The notes under the pieces were generated by a model, which did no database searches, was not told the origin of the DNA, and was given only the letters and a program-made list of their open reading frames with translations. Of a DNA stretch of 64,000 nt, positions 1 through 9,334 are shown piece by piece (positions within the stretch are counted from its first letter, which is position 1; every line of letters begins with the position of its first letter). Both the position numbers and the translations under genes were made by a program. The stretch is from QYQL01 sp037128135 (GTDB lineage Bacteria; Verrucomicrobiota; Verrucomicrobiia; Chthoniobacterales; Terrimicrobiaceae): contig JBAXXD010000001.1 in the NCBI GenBank assembly GCA_037128135.1, positions 80,559 through 144,558 on the forward strand, written 5' to 3'.

Positions 1-2119
1 CGTAGGTTTCCTTGAAAATAACCTCGTACTCCGCCGCCGGATCCAGACCGCGCAAAGCACAGTCGGTGCTCACGAACGGACTTTTGGAACGACGAAAGAG
101 AACCGCGAAACCGGCATCCAGATCCGGCCGATGAAACTGCCAGGCGCACCAGTTGCTCTCGTCCGCATCAATTCTCTCGATCAGGGGATAAAATTCGCCG
201 CTCCAGTATGGACGCAGTTCTTTGACTTCCGCTATGGCTTTCCGCGCCTCGGCGACGGGGAAGTCATTGTCTCGCAGATCGGGCCAGGGGGAAGGAAAAG
301 CAATACCGCTGGTTGCGGCCGAACGGATAAAATAGGGGTCAAATTTGACCGCTCCAGAACCGGAAATCGGAACATATTGACTCAACGTCATAGTTCCCAT
401 CTGGTCTTGTGAAGGTTTGTCACCCCAGAGAGTTGCCTCACTTCTCAAGAGTGATCCGACAGTCCGTTTTACCAGCTCAATATCGCAACCCTTGCCCCGC
501 CAGTTTGCATTGTCTATCATGAGCCCGGGATGACGCCGCAAGAGTTCATCCCACATTGCATACAGTCCCTCGATATGGCGGATCTTGGCGATGCCCTGCC
601 GATCGGGATCGGCGATTTGCTCCTGAGGCGACTCGAGTGCTTTCACTTGTGACGGGTTGATAACCGGCGCGATCGGCGAAGTGTTGTCTTTGAGCGGCTT
701 AAAAAGAGGTAACTGGAAAATGCCGCCATCGTCGCGGTAAATATCGATCCCCCATTTTGTGATGCAGTCGGACAGAAGATCGGTCATCCACTTGCGCGCC
801 TCAGGATTGCCCAAAAGAAAAGTATAATTTGAAACCCATTCAGGATGTTCCCGGCCGATCTCTGATTCCGGGTTTACAAGCTCCGGACAAAACCAAAGAA
901 TGAATTTCATCCCTTTTTGTTTTGCCGCGTCGCTGATGGGTTTCAACCCTCGCGGAAAGGCCTCCGGTTTCGCCGTCCGCCAGTTGCCCATTCCGCCTTT
1001 GGTAATCGTGTTCGAGTAATCGCCCAGATACCAGCCGGCATCGATCCAGAAAGCTTCTATCCCAATCGACGGCATCCTCCGAATGCTGTCCAATTGATTT
1101 TCTTCCGTAACCCCATTCAGAACTTCCTCCATTGCGTTGCGGTTGGTTTTTCTTGGGTCTTTTCCCTTCACTTCATACAGACCTGCAGGACAATATGAAA
1201 TCGGAGTCACGGCAATTTGCCCGTTCTGTTTCGGGACATAGTGGTCCATAAGCAAACGTCGCAGGGCATTGTGCCCGCGCATCCGATCGTCCCCCTGCCA
1301 AGTTACCAGCAGTATTCTCGGCGTGCGTATCGACTCTCCCGGATGAAGTTTCAAATGGGTGAGTTTCTGACCGGCCTGAAAGTTTATTCCGGCATCCTCT
1401 CCACGGCGAAGTCGCAGACTCCACGGCCCTGTCCAGCCGATCGCACCGACCACGCCGCCGCCAATCCATTCCATGCTGAAATAGGGGATGCTTTTCGGAT
1501 TTTCCAGCGTGATATCTGCCTTGGGATTGATCACGCAGTCAGAGGGCGAGTAATCAGCTTCCGTCATGTTGCTGCCATGGACGTTGTGAAGCTTGATGTC
1601 ATTGCCGTGCACCGGAGTGATCGCCAGATCCAGAGGAAGAATCTTCTCGATAATCGGCGTGTCCACAGGGCCGGTATTCGTCAAGTGCAAGACCCACTCG
1701 ACGGCCGGATAGTCCGCATAGATCGTGACTTCGCATTCGATTCGGAGCCCCGTGTCGGGATCAAGCCACGTGATGATGTGCTGCTCTTTGCCTCCGATGA
1801 CGCTCTCTTTCTTGACAGAGCGCTTCCATGACGGCAGAAACTGCGCGGATGGCTTGCCGCCATAAATGAAGGAAAACGGAATCTCCGTTGAGAACTTTGC
1901 GTCCGAAATCATCACCGGCTTTCCCTCCAGTTGCTGAGGTTGCCTGAGAATTGCCGTGGAAGCCCATGTGCGGGCGGCAATCCACTCATCCAAGGCCGCG
2001 AAAGTTTGCGTTTCGCGAATGGCCGACGCATTCGACGGGGAGAATAGAAGGGCAGACATGGCAAGGATTGATAGGACGACAAGGGCAGGAGGAAAAGTTC
2101 TTCGGATGGGTGCTTTCAC
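1..2119 (-). CDS. GH36-type alpha-galactosidase, secreted; 3' end outside window
   Basis: The minus frame is open from 2119 to the left edge, about 706 codons without a stop, so the C-terminus is missing. It predicts an exported glycosidase releasing alpha-linked galactose or a related sugar. Residues 1-33 form a signal peptide (MKAPIRRTFPPALVV, hydrophobic core, then NASA). GH36/GH27-like barrel motifs follow in order: FWIDAGWY near residue 357, FILWFCPELV near 410, and KWGIDIYRDDGG near 455, where the nucleophile Asp is expected. The start is GTG 2119, because the next in-frame ATG (2059) would remove the signal peptide. No Shine-Dalgarno is seen; the upstream bases are mosaic repeat copy A. 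It is the only exported enzyme of the glycosidase island. The GH36 class is fairly secure; substrate is unknown. Confidence 0.75.
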   Translation of the reverse strand, partial: MKAPIRRTFPPALVVLSILAMSALLFSPSNASAIRETQTFAALDEWIAARTWASTAILRQPQQLEGKPVMISDAKFSTEIPFSFIYGGKPSAQFLPSWKRSVKKESVIGGKEQHIITWLDPDTGLRIECEVTIYADYPAVEWVLHLTNTGPVDTPIIEKILPLDLAITPVHGNDIKLHNVHGSNMTEADYSPSDCVINPKADITLENPKSIPYFSMEWIGGGVVGAIGWTGPWSLRLRRGEDAGINFQAGQKLTHLKLHPGESIRTPRILLVTWQGDDRMRGHNALRRLLMDHYVPKQNGQIAVTPISYCPAGLYEVKGKDPRKTNRNAMEEVLNGVTEENQLDSIRRMPSIGIEAFWIDAGWYLGDYSNTITKGGMGNWRTAKPEAFPRGLKPISDAAKQKGMKFILWFCPELVNPESEIGREHPEWVSNYTFLLGNPEARKWMTDLLSDCITKWGIDIYRDDGGIFQLPLFKPLKDNTSPIAPVINPSQVKALESPQEQIADPDRQGIAKIRHIEGLYAMWDELLRRHPGLMIDNANWRGKGCDIELVKRTVGSLLRSEATLWGDKPSQDQMGTMTLSQYVPISGSGAVKFDPYFIRSAATSGIAFPSPWPDLRDNDFPVAEARKAIAEVKELRPYWSGEFYPLIERIDADESNWCAWQFHRPDLDAGFAVLFRRSKSPFVSTDCALRGLDPAAEYEVIFKETY

Positions 2120-2126
2120 ATGGTTG

Positions 2127-2262
2127 ATTAAACAGGGCTGGCTGGTTAGAATGGCTGCCAAGGAAGATCATGCGCGGAGGCCACCTCTTTATTTCCGCCA
2201 TCATCCCTATTTTGCGCAGTCTCGCATTCCAATTCTTGCTCTCGTTTGGCTTTTCTTGCGGT
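2127..2262 (-). repeat. Mosaic dispersed repeat, copy A (full length)
   Basis: This 136-bp segment is about 91% identical, without gaps, to 24958..25093. The part at 2127-2192 matches the 3' end of the alanine dehydrogenase gene (copy B, 4578..4643) and still reads NKEVASAHDLPWQPF then stop in that frame. The part at 2223-2262 matches copy C (13084..13123). It ends 8 bp before the GTG start of the GH36 gene. Confidence 0.85.
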
Positions 2263-2362
2263 GGTGGATCAATGAGCGCTTCGTCCAGCAGCCTGCATTT
2301 TGGAAGGCGTGATGGTGGGGATGACGTGCCGTCCGCAGAAAACCCAGCTGGTTTTCAGGCGC

Positions 2363-3547
2363 TCAATGCTCCATCCAACGGGCAGCCGGAGCGGAGAGAA
2401 ATTCCTCAAGCGGAATTCCGTCGGCACCAACCAGCAAGGTTCTCAGGGGGTGAAACTCCCGGCGGAAGGCATCCATCCCGCCCATCGCTCTGCGGCTTTC
2501 AGCACTCTTCACCTCGATGCCCACCACCGTCTGCCCTTGTTGGAGCACAAAATCCACCTCCGCGTTGCGCTCTCTCCAATAGGTGACCTCGATCGGCGTG
2601 CCAAGCGTGCTATTGAGGAGATGCGCTCCGGCAGCCGACTCCACCAGCCGGCCCCAGAGATCCGATTTTCGCCGCGTTTCCTCAAAGCCTATCCCCGAGG
2701 AGGCGGTCATCAGGGCGGTATTCAATACCTGCAGCTTGGGACTGGATCCGCGTTGCCGGATTTTGCCGCCGGAAAACTTCTGCAGCCCGGCCACCATTCC
2801 GGCTCCCCGCAAAAGTTGCAGGTAATGGGCCAGCGTGACGGTGTTCCCGGCATTGGTCAATTGGCCGGTCATTTTCTGGTAGGATAAAATCTGGCCCGAA
2901 TAGTCGCACGCGAGTTGGAAAAGGCGGCGCAGGAGCGCGGGCTTGTCCACCCTTGTCATGAGCAGAATGTCGCGCGAGATGCTCGTTTCAATAAGCGAAT
3001 CGACCACGTATCGCCGCCAGCGCTCGGGCTCTCCGATCAGGGGTGCGGCCCCCGGATAGGCGCCAAAGTAAATAAACTGCTCCAGATTCCAACCGAAGGC
3101 TTCGTTCATTTCCGGGAATGACCAATGGGGCGCAGGGATGATCTCGAATCTCCCCGCCAGGCTCTCCGTCAGCCCGCTCTGAATGAGAAGCGGAGAAGAT
3201 CCCAGCAACAGCACCCGCAGGGGCGTTTGGCTGTGCGTGTCGCTATCCCAAAGCTGCTTCACGGTTTCCGACCAGCCCGTCACCTTCTGAATCTCATCCA
3301 GCACGAGGAGCGCGTCCCCTTTGCGCGCGTTCAGCCGACCGAGTTCCCATTGCTGGGCGATCCACTCACGTCCCTTCAGGGCCGGTTCGTCCGCCGACCC
3401 ATAGTGCGCGTTGGCGGCGAGGCTTTCCATCACCTGCCGGGCCAACGTGGTTTTCCCGACTTGTCGCGGTCCAGCCAGCACCTGGATGAATCGACGGGGT
3501 TCCTTCAAGCGACGGAGAAGGAGCTTTTCGATGGATTTTCGGATCAT
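2363..3547 (-). CDS. AAA-family ATPase with DUF4143 C-terminal domain
   Basis: A 394-residue protein of the AAA_14/DUF4143 family, common orphan ATPases in bacteria and archaea whose cellular role is not established. Walker A is GPRQVGKTT (26-34) and Walker B is LLVLDE (80-85). The C-terminal domain carries EVDFVLQQG (about 330-338) followed by GIEVKS (343-348), a PD-(D/E)xK-nuclease-like arrangement typical of DUF4143. There is no signal peptide or membrane segment. The length is usual for the family, so the gene looks intact. It sits between two sugar-metabolism genes with about 150 bp free upstream and 243 bp free downstream. Its position between repeat copies A and B makes it a candidate passenger rather than a functional partner of the glycosidases. 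Confidence 0.8.
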   Translation of the reverse strand: MIRKSIEKLLLRRLKEPRRFIQVLAGPRQVGKTTLARQVMESLAANAHYGSADEPALKGREWIAQQWELGRLNARKGDALLVLDEIQKVTGWSETVKQLWDSDTHSQTPLRVLLLGSSPLLIQSGLTESLAGRFEIIPAPHWSFPEMNEAFGWNLEQFIYFGAYPGAAPLIGEPERWRRYVVDSLIETSISRDILLMTRVDKPALLRRLFQLACDYSGQILSYQKMTGQLTNAGNTVTLAHYLQLLRGAGMVAGLQKFSGGKIRQRGSSPKLQVLNTALMTASSGIGFEETRRKSDLWGRLVESAAGAHLLNSTLGTPIEVTYWRERNAEVDFVLQQGQTVVGIEVKSAESRRAMGGMDAFRREFHPLRTLLVGADGIPLEEFLSAPAARWMEH

Positions 3548-3701
3548 GAATTACAATTTACTCATAGCATTGAGCAAAACAACTCAAGATTGCGGCCAGG
3601 TTTGGAAATCTTTGCTGTTCCGGTGGGGATGGCGCGCTTTCTGCCGAGAGATCACGGCGGGCACTGCCGTGCCGAAAGTCGGGCTGTTCGGCGATGCGCC
3701 C

Positions 3702-4493
3702 CTACCGGTGGGGCGCCTGCTTCCAAGGCGCCATCGGCGAGGCATTCGTGCCCGCCCTTTTTTGTTTCAGATAGGTTATGCTGTCGCGGATGGCGTCGAG
3801 CATGTCCGTGGCGCACTCGTCCAGTTCGACGATCAGCCACTCGGCGTGCGTGACCGATGCGAGGATCGTGGGGAAGTCCATGCAACCCTGGCCAACGGCG
3901 GTCATCGGCTTTCCCTGCACGCCCGGGCCGTCTTTGATGTGCACCAACGGGACGCGCGCGCCAAGCTCCTTGATGACAGTTGCCGGCTCCGTGACGCCGC
4001 CGACTTTGACCCAGTAGGTGTCGATCTCGAAAACGACATCGGGGAGTAGCTCTTTCAACATGATCTTGTGGGCAAGCTCGCCGTCAACGTTTTGGAACTC
4101 CCACCAATGGTTGTGGAGGGCGATCTGGAGTCCGGCGGCCTTGGCGTTGACTGCCGCCTCGTTGATGGTCGCACAAGCATTCTTGATCGACTCTCGGGAG
4201 GCGCAGACGTCTCGTCCAGTGCTGTGGACGATACGACGAACTCCCAGCACCTTGGCTTCGGCGATGACCTTGTCCTTGTTCTCGCCGACGGGCAATGCCA
4301 TGTGTCCGGACACGACCGACAGGTTAAGCGACTTGAGCAGTTTCACGGCGTCCGCAGATGAGACTCCGGCTGGAAGCCCGGCGAGCTCCACGCCGTCGTA
4401 TCCCATGGCGGCGATCTTCTCCAATGTCCCTTTGAAGTCCTTGGCCAGCTCATTGCGCGCAGAATAGAGTTGCACTCCGATTTGTCGATTCAT
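3702..4493 (-). CDS. Sugar phosphate isomerase/epimerase (xylose isomerase-like TIM barrel)
   Basis: 263 residues, AP_endonuc_2/xylose-isomerase-like TIM barrel. It opens with IGVQLYSARNELAKDFKGT and GYDGVELAG, the usual first strand and helix. A metal-site region follows: LQIALHNHWWEF, VVFEIDTYWVKVGG and VPLVHIKDGP. The family isomerises or epimerises keto-sugars or inositol derivatives in the cytoplasm; the actual substrate cannot be read from sequence. The start is the ATG at 4493, preceded by AAAGGGGAA at good spacing; an in-frame ATG at 4544 lacks this. It lies 85 bp downstream of the alanine dehydrogenase stop. A second isomerase of this fold follows at 5718..6758. Confidence 0.85.
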   Translation of the reverse strand: MNRQIGVQLYSARNELAKDFKGTLEKIAAMGYDGVELAGLPAGVSSADAVKLLKSLNLSVVSGHMALPVGENKDKVIAEAKVLGVRRIVHSTGRDVCASRESIKNACATINEAAVNAKAAGLQIALHNHWWEFQNVDGELAHKIMLKELLPDVVFEIDTYWVKVGGVTEPATVIKELGARVPLVHIKDGPGVQGKPMTAVGQGCMDFPTILASVTHAEWLIVELDECATDMLDAIRDSITYLKQKRAGTNASPMAPWKQAPHR

Positions 4494-4577
4494 TGAAGCG
4501 TTCCCCTTTAATTGGCAGGGCAACACGAGTTTGTCAGTTTTCATAATAGGTTTATTTTAGGATTTTTTACGTGGGTT

Positions 4578-4643
4578 ATCAAACAGGGCTGGTTGGTTGG
4601 AATGGCTGCCAGGGAAGATCATGCGCTGAGGCGACCTCTTTAT
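4578..4643 (-). repeat. Mosaic repeat, copy B: the 3' end of ald
   Basis: These 66 bp encode the last codons and stop of alanine dehydrogenase and closely match the proximal halves of copies A (2127..2192) and D (24958..25023). This is presumably the source copy, since the reading frame is intact only here. It lacks the distal 70 bp present in copies A and D. Confidence 0.8.
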
Positions 4644-5685
4644 TGGTCAGGTGCCCGTTCCAGACATTGATGCCTGTCAGCAGGGCCGGGCGACGTTTGA
4701 GGGCCTCGTCGAGGCCGAGATCCGCAATGGTTTCCAGATACGGGAAGGTCGCGTTCGTGAGTGCCTGGGTAGCGGTCCGGGCGTAAGCTCCCGGCATATT
4801 CGCCACGCAATAGTGGACCACCCCCTCCTCCTCAAAAACAGGATGGGTATGCGTGGTGGCCCGCGAGGTTTCCGCACATCCGCCCTGGTCGATCGCGATG
4901 TCCACAAAGACGCTCCCGGGCTTCATCAGTTTGAGCATCGCGCGGGTGATGAGTTTCGGGGCCTTTGCCCCCGGCACCAGCACCGCGCCGATTAAAAGAT
5001 CGGTCTGGCTGAGAAGCTCCAGCAGATTCGCCTCGCTCGAATAGAGGGTGGAGGCGGTCATCGTGATATCGAGGAACCTCATCCGCTCGAGATCGACTTC
5101 GAGAATCGTCACGTCGGCACCGAGCCCGACGGCCATCCGCGCCGCATTGACGCCCGCCGTGCCACCTCCGAGAATGACGACCTTGCCCGGAAGAACACCC
5201 GGAACCCCGCCCAATAAAACGCCCTTCCCTCCGCAATGCTTGGCCAGGTAATACCCGCCCACGATCACCGACATCCGGCCGGCGATCTCGCTCATTGGCT
5301 CCAACAGCGGCAGCCGCCGGTTGACCTCGACCGATTCATAGGCGATGCCCGTCACCTTCGAATCGAGAAGGGCTTGGGTCAGCTCCCTGTTGGCCGCAAG
5401 GTGCAGGTAGGTGAAAAGAACCTGACCATCGCGCAGCAGCGGGAATTCGGAAGGAAGCGGCTCCTTGACTTTCGCCACCAGGTCGGCGCGAGCAAAAATG
5501 TCCTCGTGACGCGGGACGATCTCGGCTCCGGCATTCTGGTAATCCTGATCGCTCATCCCGATATCCACCCCCGCCCCGGTTTCAACCAAAACCTGATGGT
5601 GCTTCGCAAGCTGGTAAGTTCCGGAGGGCAATAGTGCCACGCGATGTTCCTGTTCCTTGATTTCCTTGGGGATTCCGATGATCAT
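4579..5685 (-). CDS. ald: Alanine dehydrogenase
   Basis: 368 residues, the normal length for NAD-dependent L-alanine dehydrogenase, which interconverts alanine with pyruvate and ammonia. It begins MIIGIPKEIKEQEHRVAL, typical of the family. The substrate lysine region VKVKEPLP (about 71-78) and catalytic histidine in FTYLHLAA (His95) are present, as is the nucleotide-binding ILGGGTAGVNAA (171-182). The C-terminal tail NKEVASAHDLPWQP fits the family end. The gene lies inside the sugar island, 32 bp downstream of a sugar isomerase gene, and may serve nitrogen or pyruvate balance there. Its last 66 bp are duplicated at two other places in the island. Confidence 0.95.
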   Translation of the reverse strand: MIIGIPKEIKEQEHRVALLPSGTYQLAKHHQVLVETGAGVDIGMSDQDYQNAGAEIVPRHEDIFARADLVAKVKEPLPSEFPLLRDGQVLFTYLHLAANRELTQALLDSKVTGIAYESVEVNRRLPLLEPMSEIAGRMSVIVGGYYLAKHCGGKGVLLGGVPGVLPGKVVILGGGTAGVNAARMAVGLGADVTILEVDLERMRFLDITMTASTLYSSEANLLELLSQTDLLIGAVLVPGAKAPKLITRAMLKLMKPGSVFVDIAIDQGGCAETSRATTHTHPVFEEEGVVHYCVANMPGAYARTATQALTNATFPYLETIADLGLDEALKRRPALLTGINVWNGHLTNKEVASAHDLPWQPFQPTSPV

Positions 5686-5717
5686 AAAAATGAATCGCGT
5701 TGAGATTTTCCCGCGCT

Positions 5718-6758
5718 CTACTGGCCTGTCTTCGCACTATGAAATGCCGCGTCGAATGCTATGCCGCTCGTGGCGAAATCCAGGCGGCGGACAAATGCGT
5801 TCGCCTCGGTTCCCCCGGAAATGCGATCCATGCGGATGTCCTCCCACTCGACCGAAAGCGGGCCTTGGTAGGCAGCATCGTTGAGTGCGACGATCACATC
5901 TTCAAAGGCAATATCTCCACGACCGGGCGAACGAAAATCCCAGTAGCGACGGGCGTCGCCAAAATCGGTGTGTCCGCCAAAGACCCCGGCATCGCCAGTC
6001 CCATGGCCCCACCAGACGTCCTTGATGTGGCAATGAAAAATGCGTTTCGCGAAGTCCCGGATGAACTTCACATAGTCCACCCCTTGGTATCCGAGGTGGC
6101 TGGGATCGTAGTTGAAGCCGAAGCGCGGGTGGTGGGCGATGGCCTCAAGCGCGCGGGCGGCACTGGCGATATCGAAGGCGATCTCCGTCGGATGCACCTC
6201 CAGAGCAAAACAGGCATCCGCCTCGGAAAAAACGTCGAGAATGGGCGTCCATCGCTCAGCAAAGTCGTCAAATCCTTTTTGAATCTGCCCAGGCAACACC
6301 GGCGGAAACGAATAGAGCAGATGCCAGATCGAGGACCCCGTGAAGCCGTTGACAACAACCCGCTCGGGGGGGCCGCCTGGCCTGGCGTCGAAGAACTTGC
6401 GGGCCGCGAGAGCCGTAGCCTTCATTTCCTCGGCTGCCCGCTGGCGAACTCCCTCAGGGGCTCCATCCCCCCACACGTGTGGCGGAAGAATCGCCTTGTG
6501 GCGTTCGTCGATCTGATCGCAGACCGCCTGACCGACCAGGTGGTTGCTGATCGCGTGGCAGGTCAGGCCATTGGCTTCGAGAAGCTCCCACTTTTTAGAG
6601 ATGTCGTCAGGTTCATTGAGAGCCTTCGAGACGTTGAAGTGGTCGCCCCAGCAGGCGAGCTCCACCCCGTCGAATCCCATTTGCTTAACTTTGGGAGCGA
6701 GCTCGGCAAGCGTGAGGTCGGCCCACTGGCCGGTGAAGAGAGTTACGGGACGGGCCAT
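5718..6758 (-). CDS. Sugar phosphate isomerase/epimerase
   Basis: 346 residues with an AP_endonuc_2-type TIM barrel, larger than its neighbour at 3702. Recognisable elements are LAELAPKVKQMGFDGVELAC (19-38), the metal-site run CFALEVHPTEIAFD, FGFNYDPSHLGYQGVD and FHCHIKDVWW, and a late LSVEWED. Glu, Asp and His residues at strand ends suggest a divalent-metal keto-sugar isomerase or epimerase acting in the cytoplasm. The gene is 42 bp downstream of a Gfo/Idh oxidoreductase. That pairing is frequent in pathways that oxidise a sugar and then isomerise the keto product, so the two probably act in sequence. No strong Shine-Dalgarno precedes the ATG. Confidence 0.85.
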   Translation of the reverse strand: MARPVTLFTGQWADLTLAELAPKVKQMGFDGVELACWGDHFNVSKALNEPDDISKKWELLEANGLTCHAISNHLVGQAVCDQIDERHKAILPPHVWGDGAPEGVRQRAAEEMKATALAARKFFDARPGGPPERVVVNGFTGSSIWHLLYSFPPVLPGQIQKGFDDFAERWTPILDVFSEADACFALEVHPTEIAFDIASAARALEAIAHHPRFGFNYDPSHLGYQGVDYVKFIRDFAKRIFHCHIKDVWWGHGTGDAGVFGGHTDFGDARRYWDFRSPGRGDIAFEDVIVALNDAAYQGPLSVEWEDIRMDRISGGTEANAFVRRLDFATSGIAFDAAFHSAKTGQ

Positions 6759-6800
6759 AGTTGTATTTCTTTTGATGTGGTTCGGAAAAAATCTGTTGGT

Positions 6801-7988
6801 TCAGCCGAGCGCGACATCCGTCCACGCATTGTTATTATTATTCGAGGCGACAGCCGCCTCAATGAAGGCCAACCCCATGCGGCCATCACGGACGTTCGCA
6901 TATTTGCTTCCATCGCAATCCCAAGGCTCCCCAGCCTGGAACTTGCGGACGTCTTTCTCGAACTCCCGGTGCAGGCGCGCGAAGGCATCGTGAAAGCCTT
7001 CGGGATGCCCTGCAGGCACCGTCGGCTCCGTCAGCAGCCACTCAGGCACGTCCTTGAGGAATCCGTCGTTGGCCCGCACGGCACCACGCCAATAAATCCG
7101 ATCGGGCTGATCTGGAAGGCAGATCGTCACGGCTTCCGCGTTTTCCTGGCTCCAGCGAAGAAGCCCCTTCGTGCCGGCGACAACGAGGCCGAGATCGTTC
7201 TTGTGTCCATGACAGATTTGCGAGGCCCGCACGAGGCATTTTCCCCCGTTGGAGAGCTTGCCATACGCGGTGAAATGGTCGTCGATCGGACGTCCGGGCA
7301 CCATGCACTCGAGGTGCGCGCTGACCTGGGTCACATCCAGCCCGGTGACAAAGCGAAGCTGCATCAGAGCATGGATGCCGATATCCCCACCACAGCCGGA
7401 AGCACCGGCGCGCGCGGGATCCGTCCGCCACGCGGCCTGCATCTGACCAGAGTCTTCGAGCTTGCTCGCCAGCCAGCCTTGGAGGTAATAGGCGTCCACC
7501 CATCGAATTTCTCCAAGAAGTCCATCCTGAGCGATCCAGCGGCTAAACCAAGTGCTCCAGTGCCCGAGGTATGTATGTGCCACGGCGAATGGAACCTGCT
7601 TTTCCTTCGCCTTGGCAACGATCGCGTCGGATTGGGCCAGGGTCACCGTCAGCGGCTTCTCACAAATCACAGGAATGCCCGCGTCGAGCGCTTTCATGAC
7701 AGGATCGAAGTGGACGAAGTTCGGAGTGACCACAAGGATGTAGTCCAGGCGATCCCCGACGGCGAGCGCCGCCTGCGCGGCGATCATTTCATCGTAGCTG
7801 GCGTATCCTTTGACCGGGTAAGGCCAGCTTGCGGCCTCGTTCATCGCGATGGCAGGATCCGGGTGCAGCGCGACGGAATGCACCTTGCGCGTGCCGTCGA
7901 AGTGGATGGCTTTCTGGTGGGGATTGGCGATGAAGGCTCCGCCGCCTCCGCCAATCATACCAACTTTAAGAGGATGAGGTGATGACAT
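6801..7988 (-). CDS. Gfo/Idh/MocA family NAD(P)-dependent oxidoreductase
   Basis: 395 residues. The N-terminal Rossmann fold starts LKVGMIGGGGGAFI with the glycine-rich loop at 12-18. The family signature CEKPLTV (Glu110-Lys111-Pro112) carries the usual catalytic lysine. The GFO_IDH C-terminal alpha/beta domain follows, including CGGDIGIHALMQLRFV. Members oxidise or reduce sugars, inositols or their derivatives with NAD(P); the substrate here is unknown. It follows the ceramidase-like gene by 20 bp and precedes a sugar isomerase, consistent with one transcript. The short direct repeat TTAGAATGATTAGAATGA lies just before the start, and no clear Shine-Dalgarno is visible. Confidence 0.9.
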   Translation of the reverse strand: MSSPHPLKVGMIGGGGGAFIANPHQKAIHFDGTRKVHSVALHPDPAIAMNEAASWPYPVKGYASYDEMIAAQAALAVGDRLDYILVVTPNFVHFDPVMKALDAGIPVICEKPLTVTLAQSDAIVAKAKEKQVPFAVAHTYLGHWSTWFSRWIAQDGLLGEIRWVDAYYLQGWLASKLEDSGQMQAAWRTDPARAGASGCGGDIGIHALMQLRFVTGLDVTQVSAHLECMVPGRPIDDHFTAYGKLSNGGKCLVRASQICHGHKNDLGLVVAGTKGLLRWSQENAEAVTICLPDQPDRIYWRGAVRANDGFLKDVPEWLLTEPTVPAGHPEGFHDAFARLHREFEKDVRKFQAGEPWDCDGSKYANVRDGRMGLAFIEAAVASNNNNNAWTDVALG

Positions 7989-8008
7989 AATTAGAATGAT
8001 TAGAATGA

Positions 8009-9331
8009 TTATCGGGCAAGTTTTGATGCCCGCAGCAATTTCAGGTTTTGTTCAACCAGGGCGTCGTCGATGTGGTCGGCGAGAAGGTAGGGGCCGGCGG
8101 CTTTACCAACCCAGCACTCGTAGCCGCCGCGATGCCGGGCCTCACGCGTCGGCACATAGCCAAGCGATCCGTTCGACACGCTGCAGCAAAGGGTGTATGA
8201 GAATGGGCTGCTCCGCCTCAGCCTCAGCGAGATCCCGGAAAAGATTTCGCCCGGCATCGGGATGATGGCCAATGGCCCGAGACAGAGGATGGTCTGGGCG
8301 AACGGCCTGCCCGCGAGGAGCGGGTGCTGATGGGCCTCGATGACCGACTGGTTGTGCTTGTATTCACACATCGGCGTGCCCCACTCGTTTTTCCGGGGCT
8401 CCCACTGGGCCATTTCCCGCTGGGCATCGGCCAGAGGGGTCAACGGCGCATACGGCAAGAAAATCTCCTCGTTCAAGACTTCAAGCTGAAGGTCGTTTCG
8501 CCATTCCTTGATCGAGAGCAACGCCCGGATGGCATCCGAGGCCGCCCGGTAGCCGACCTCGCGAACGGAGTGGATTCCGTCTCCCGTGCCTGCGGAAAGC
8601 CCGCCGCCGTTGCGCTGGTTCGTGCGGGGACCCACATCTCCAATCGCTCCATTTAAAAAGAGAACCGGCGCCGAAAACTGCGACTCGATCCGATCTTTCA
8701 TCACTCCGCACCAGTCGCGGGAGACCAGCCGATTGCCTCCCATCGCGGTCGGGTGTGCCCCGTAATGGACCAGGATGCCGACATCTCCGGCTTCCGACCG
8801 GAAATGCACAACCGTCATGGCCGGGTCGAAGGAGCCGTCGGGATCAGCAAGGAAATTGAAAGCTCCACTTTCTGTGATGCCGCGCCGGTTGACCCCGGCC
8901 AGGCTTGTGGTGACGGCGAACCCGGCTTGAACTTGGCAGAGGTTCTCCTTCGCCAGTTCGACCGAACGGATGACTTCAGGCAGGACGGAATCGATATAGG
9001 CGTTCTCCCGGTCCCCCCAGCCCCAAAAATTGAGCGTGCATGGGACGGAGTGTGAGTGGCTGGCGCTGACGGTCACATTCATGCCCGGGATTCCGGTCCG
9101 CTGGCTCACGCCGGAACGGATGCGCTCGACGATGTCTTCATCGACGCAGATCCAGTCCAGATTGATCACCGCAAAAATAGTCCCTTCCTGCTCCAGCACG
9201 ATCGCGGTTGCCTGGAGGCGGTCCAGGATTTCTTCCCCTGGACGGACTTCCACCCCGTATCCCCCGAGCCGCACTCCTAATTCCGGAGTGATATCGGTCC
9301 GCCCGAAGCCCGCTTTCAGTGTCGTCTTCAT
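8009..9331 (-). CDS. Neutral/alkaline non-lysosomal ceramidase-like hydrolase
   Basis: 440 residues resembling the N-terminal domain of neutral ceramidases (MKTTLKAGFGRTDITPELG, then LGGYGVEVRPG). The family's metal-ligand stretch is represented by TVSASHSHSVP near 107-117, and later by HYGAHPTAMGG and a Ser-Arg-Asp stretch (SRDWCG). True neutral ceramidases are longer and exported. This protein has no signal peptide and belongs to the short forms common in sugar clusters of Verrucomicrobiota and Planctomycetota, whose substrate is unknown; a sphingolipid substrate should not be assumed. It starts 3 bp after the stop of the upstream isomerase gene, so the two are probably co-translated. Confidence 0.7.
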   Translation of the reverse strand: MKTTLKAGFGRTDITPELGVRLGGYGVEVRPGEEILDRLQATAIVLEQEGTIFAVINLDWICVDEDIVERIRSGVSQRTGIPGMNVTVSASHSHSVPCTLNFWGWGDRENAYIDSVLPEVIRSVELAKENLCQVQAGFAVTTSLAGVNRRGITESGAFNFLADPDGSFDPAMTVVHFRSEAGDVGILVHYGAHPTAMGGNRLVSRDWCGVMKDRIESQFSAPVLFLNGAIGDVGPRTNQRNGGGLSAGTGDGIHSVREVGYRAASDAIRALLSIKEWRNDLQLEVLNEEIFLPYAPLTPLADAQREMAQWEPRKNEWGTPMCEYKHNQSVIEAHQHPLLAGRPFAQTILCLGPLAIIPMPGEIFSGISLRLRRSSPFSYTLCCSVSNGSLGYVPTREARHRGGYECWVGKAAGPYLLADHIDDALVEQNLKLLRASKLAR

Positions 9332-9334
9332 GGC

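Noticed and set aside
5700..7982. 760-codon open frame on the plus strand
   Set aside because: It lies opposite clearly coding isomerase and oxidoreductase genes and its translation has no recognisable domain; GC-rich genes commonly leave such antisense frames.
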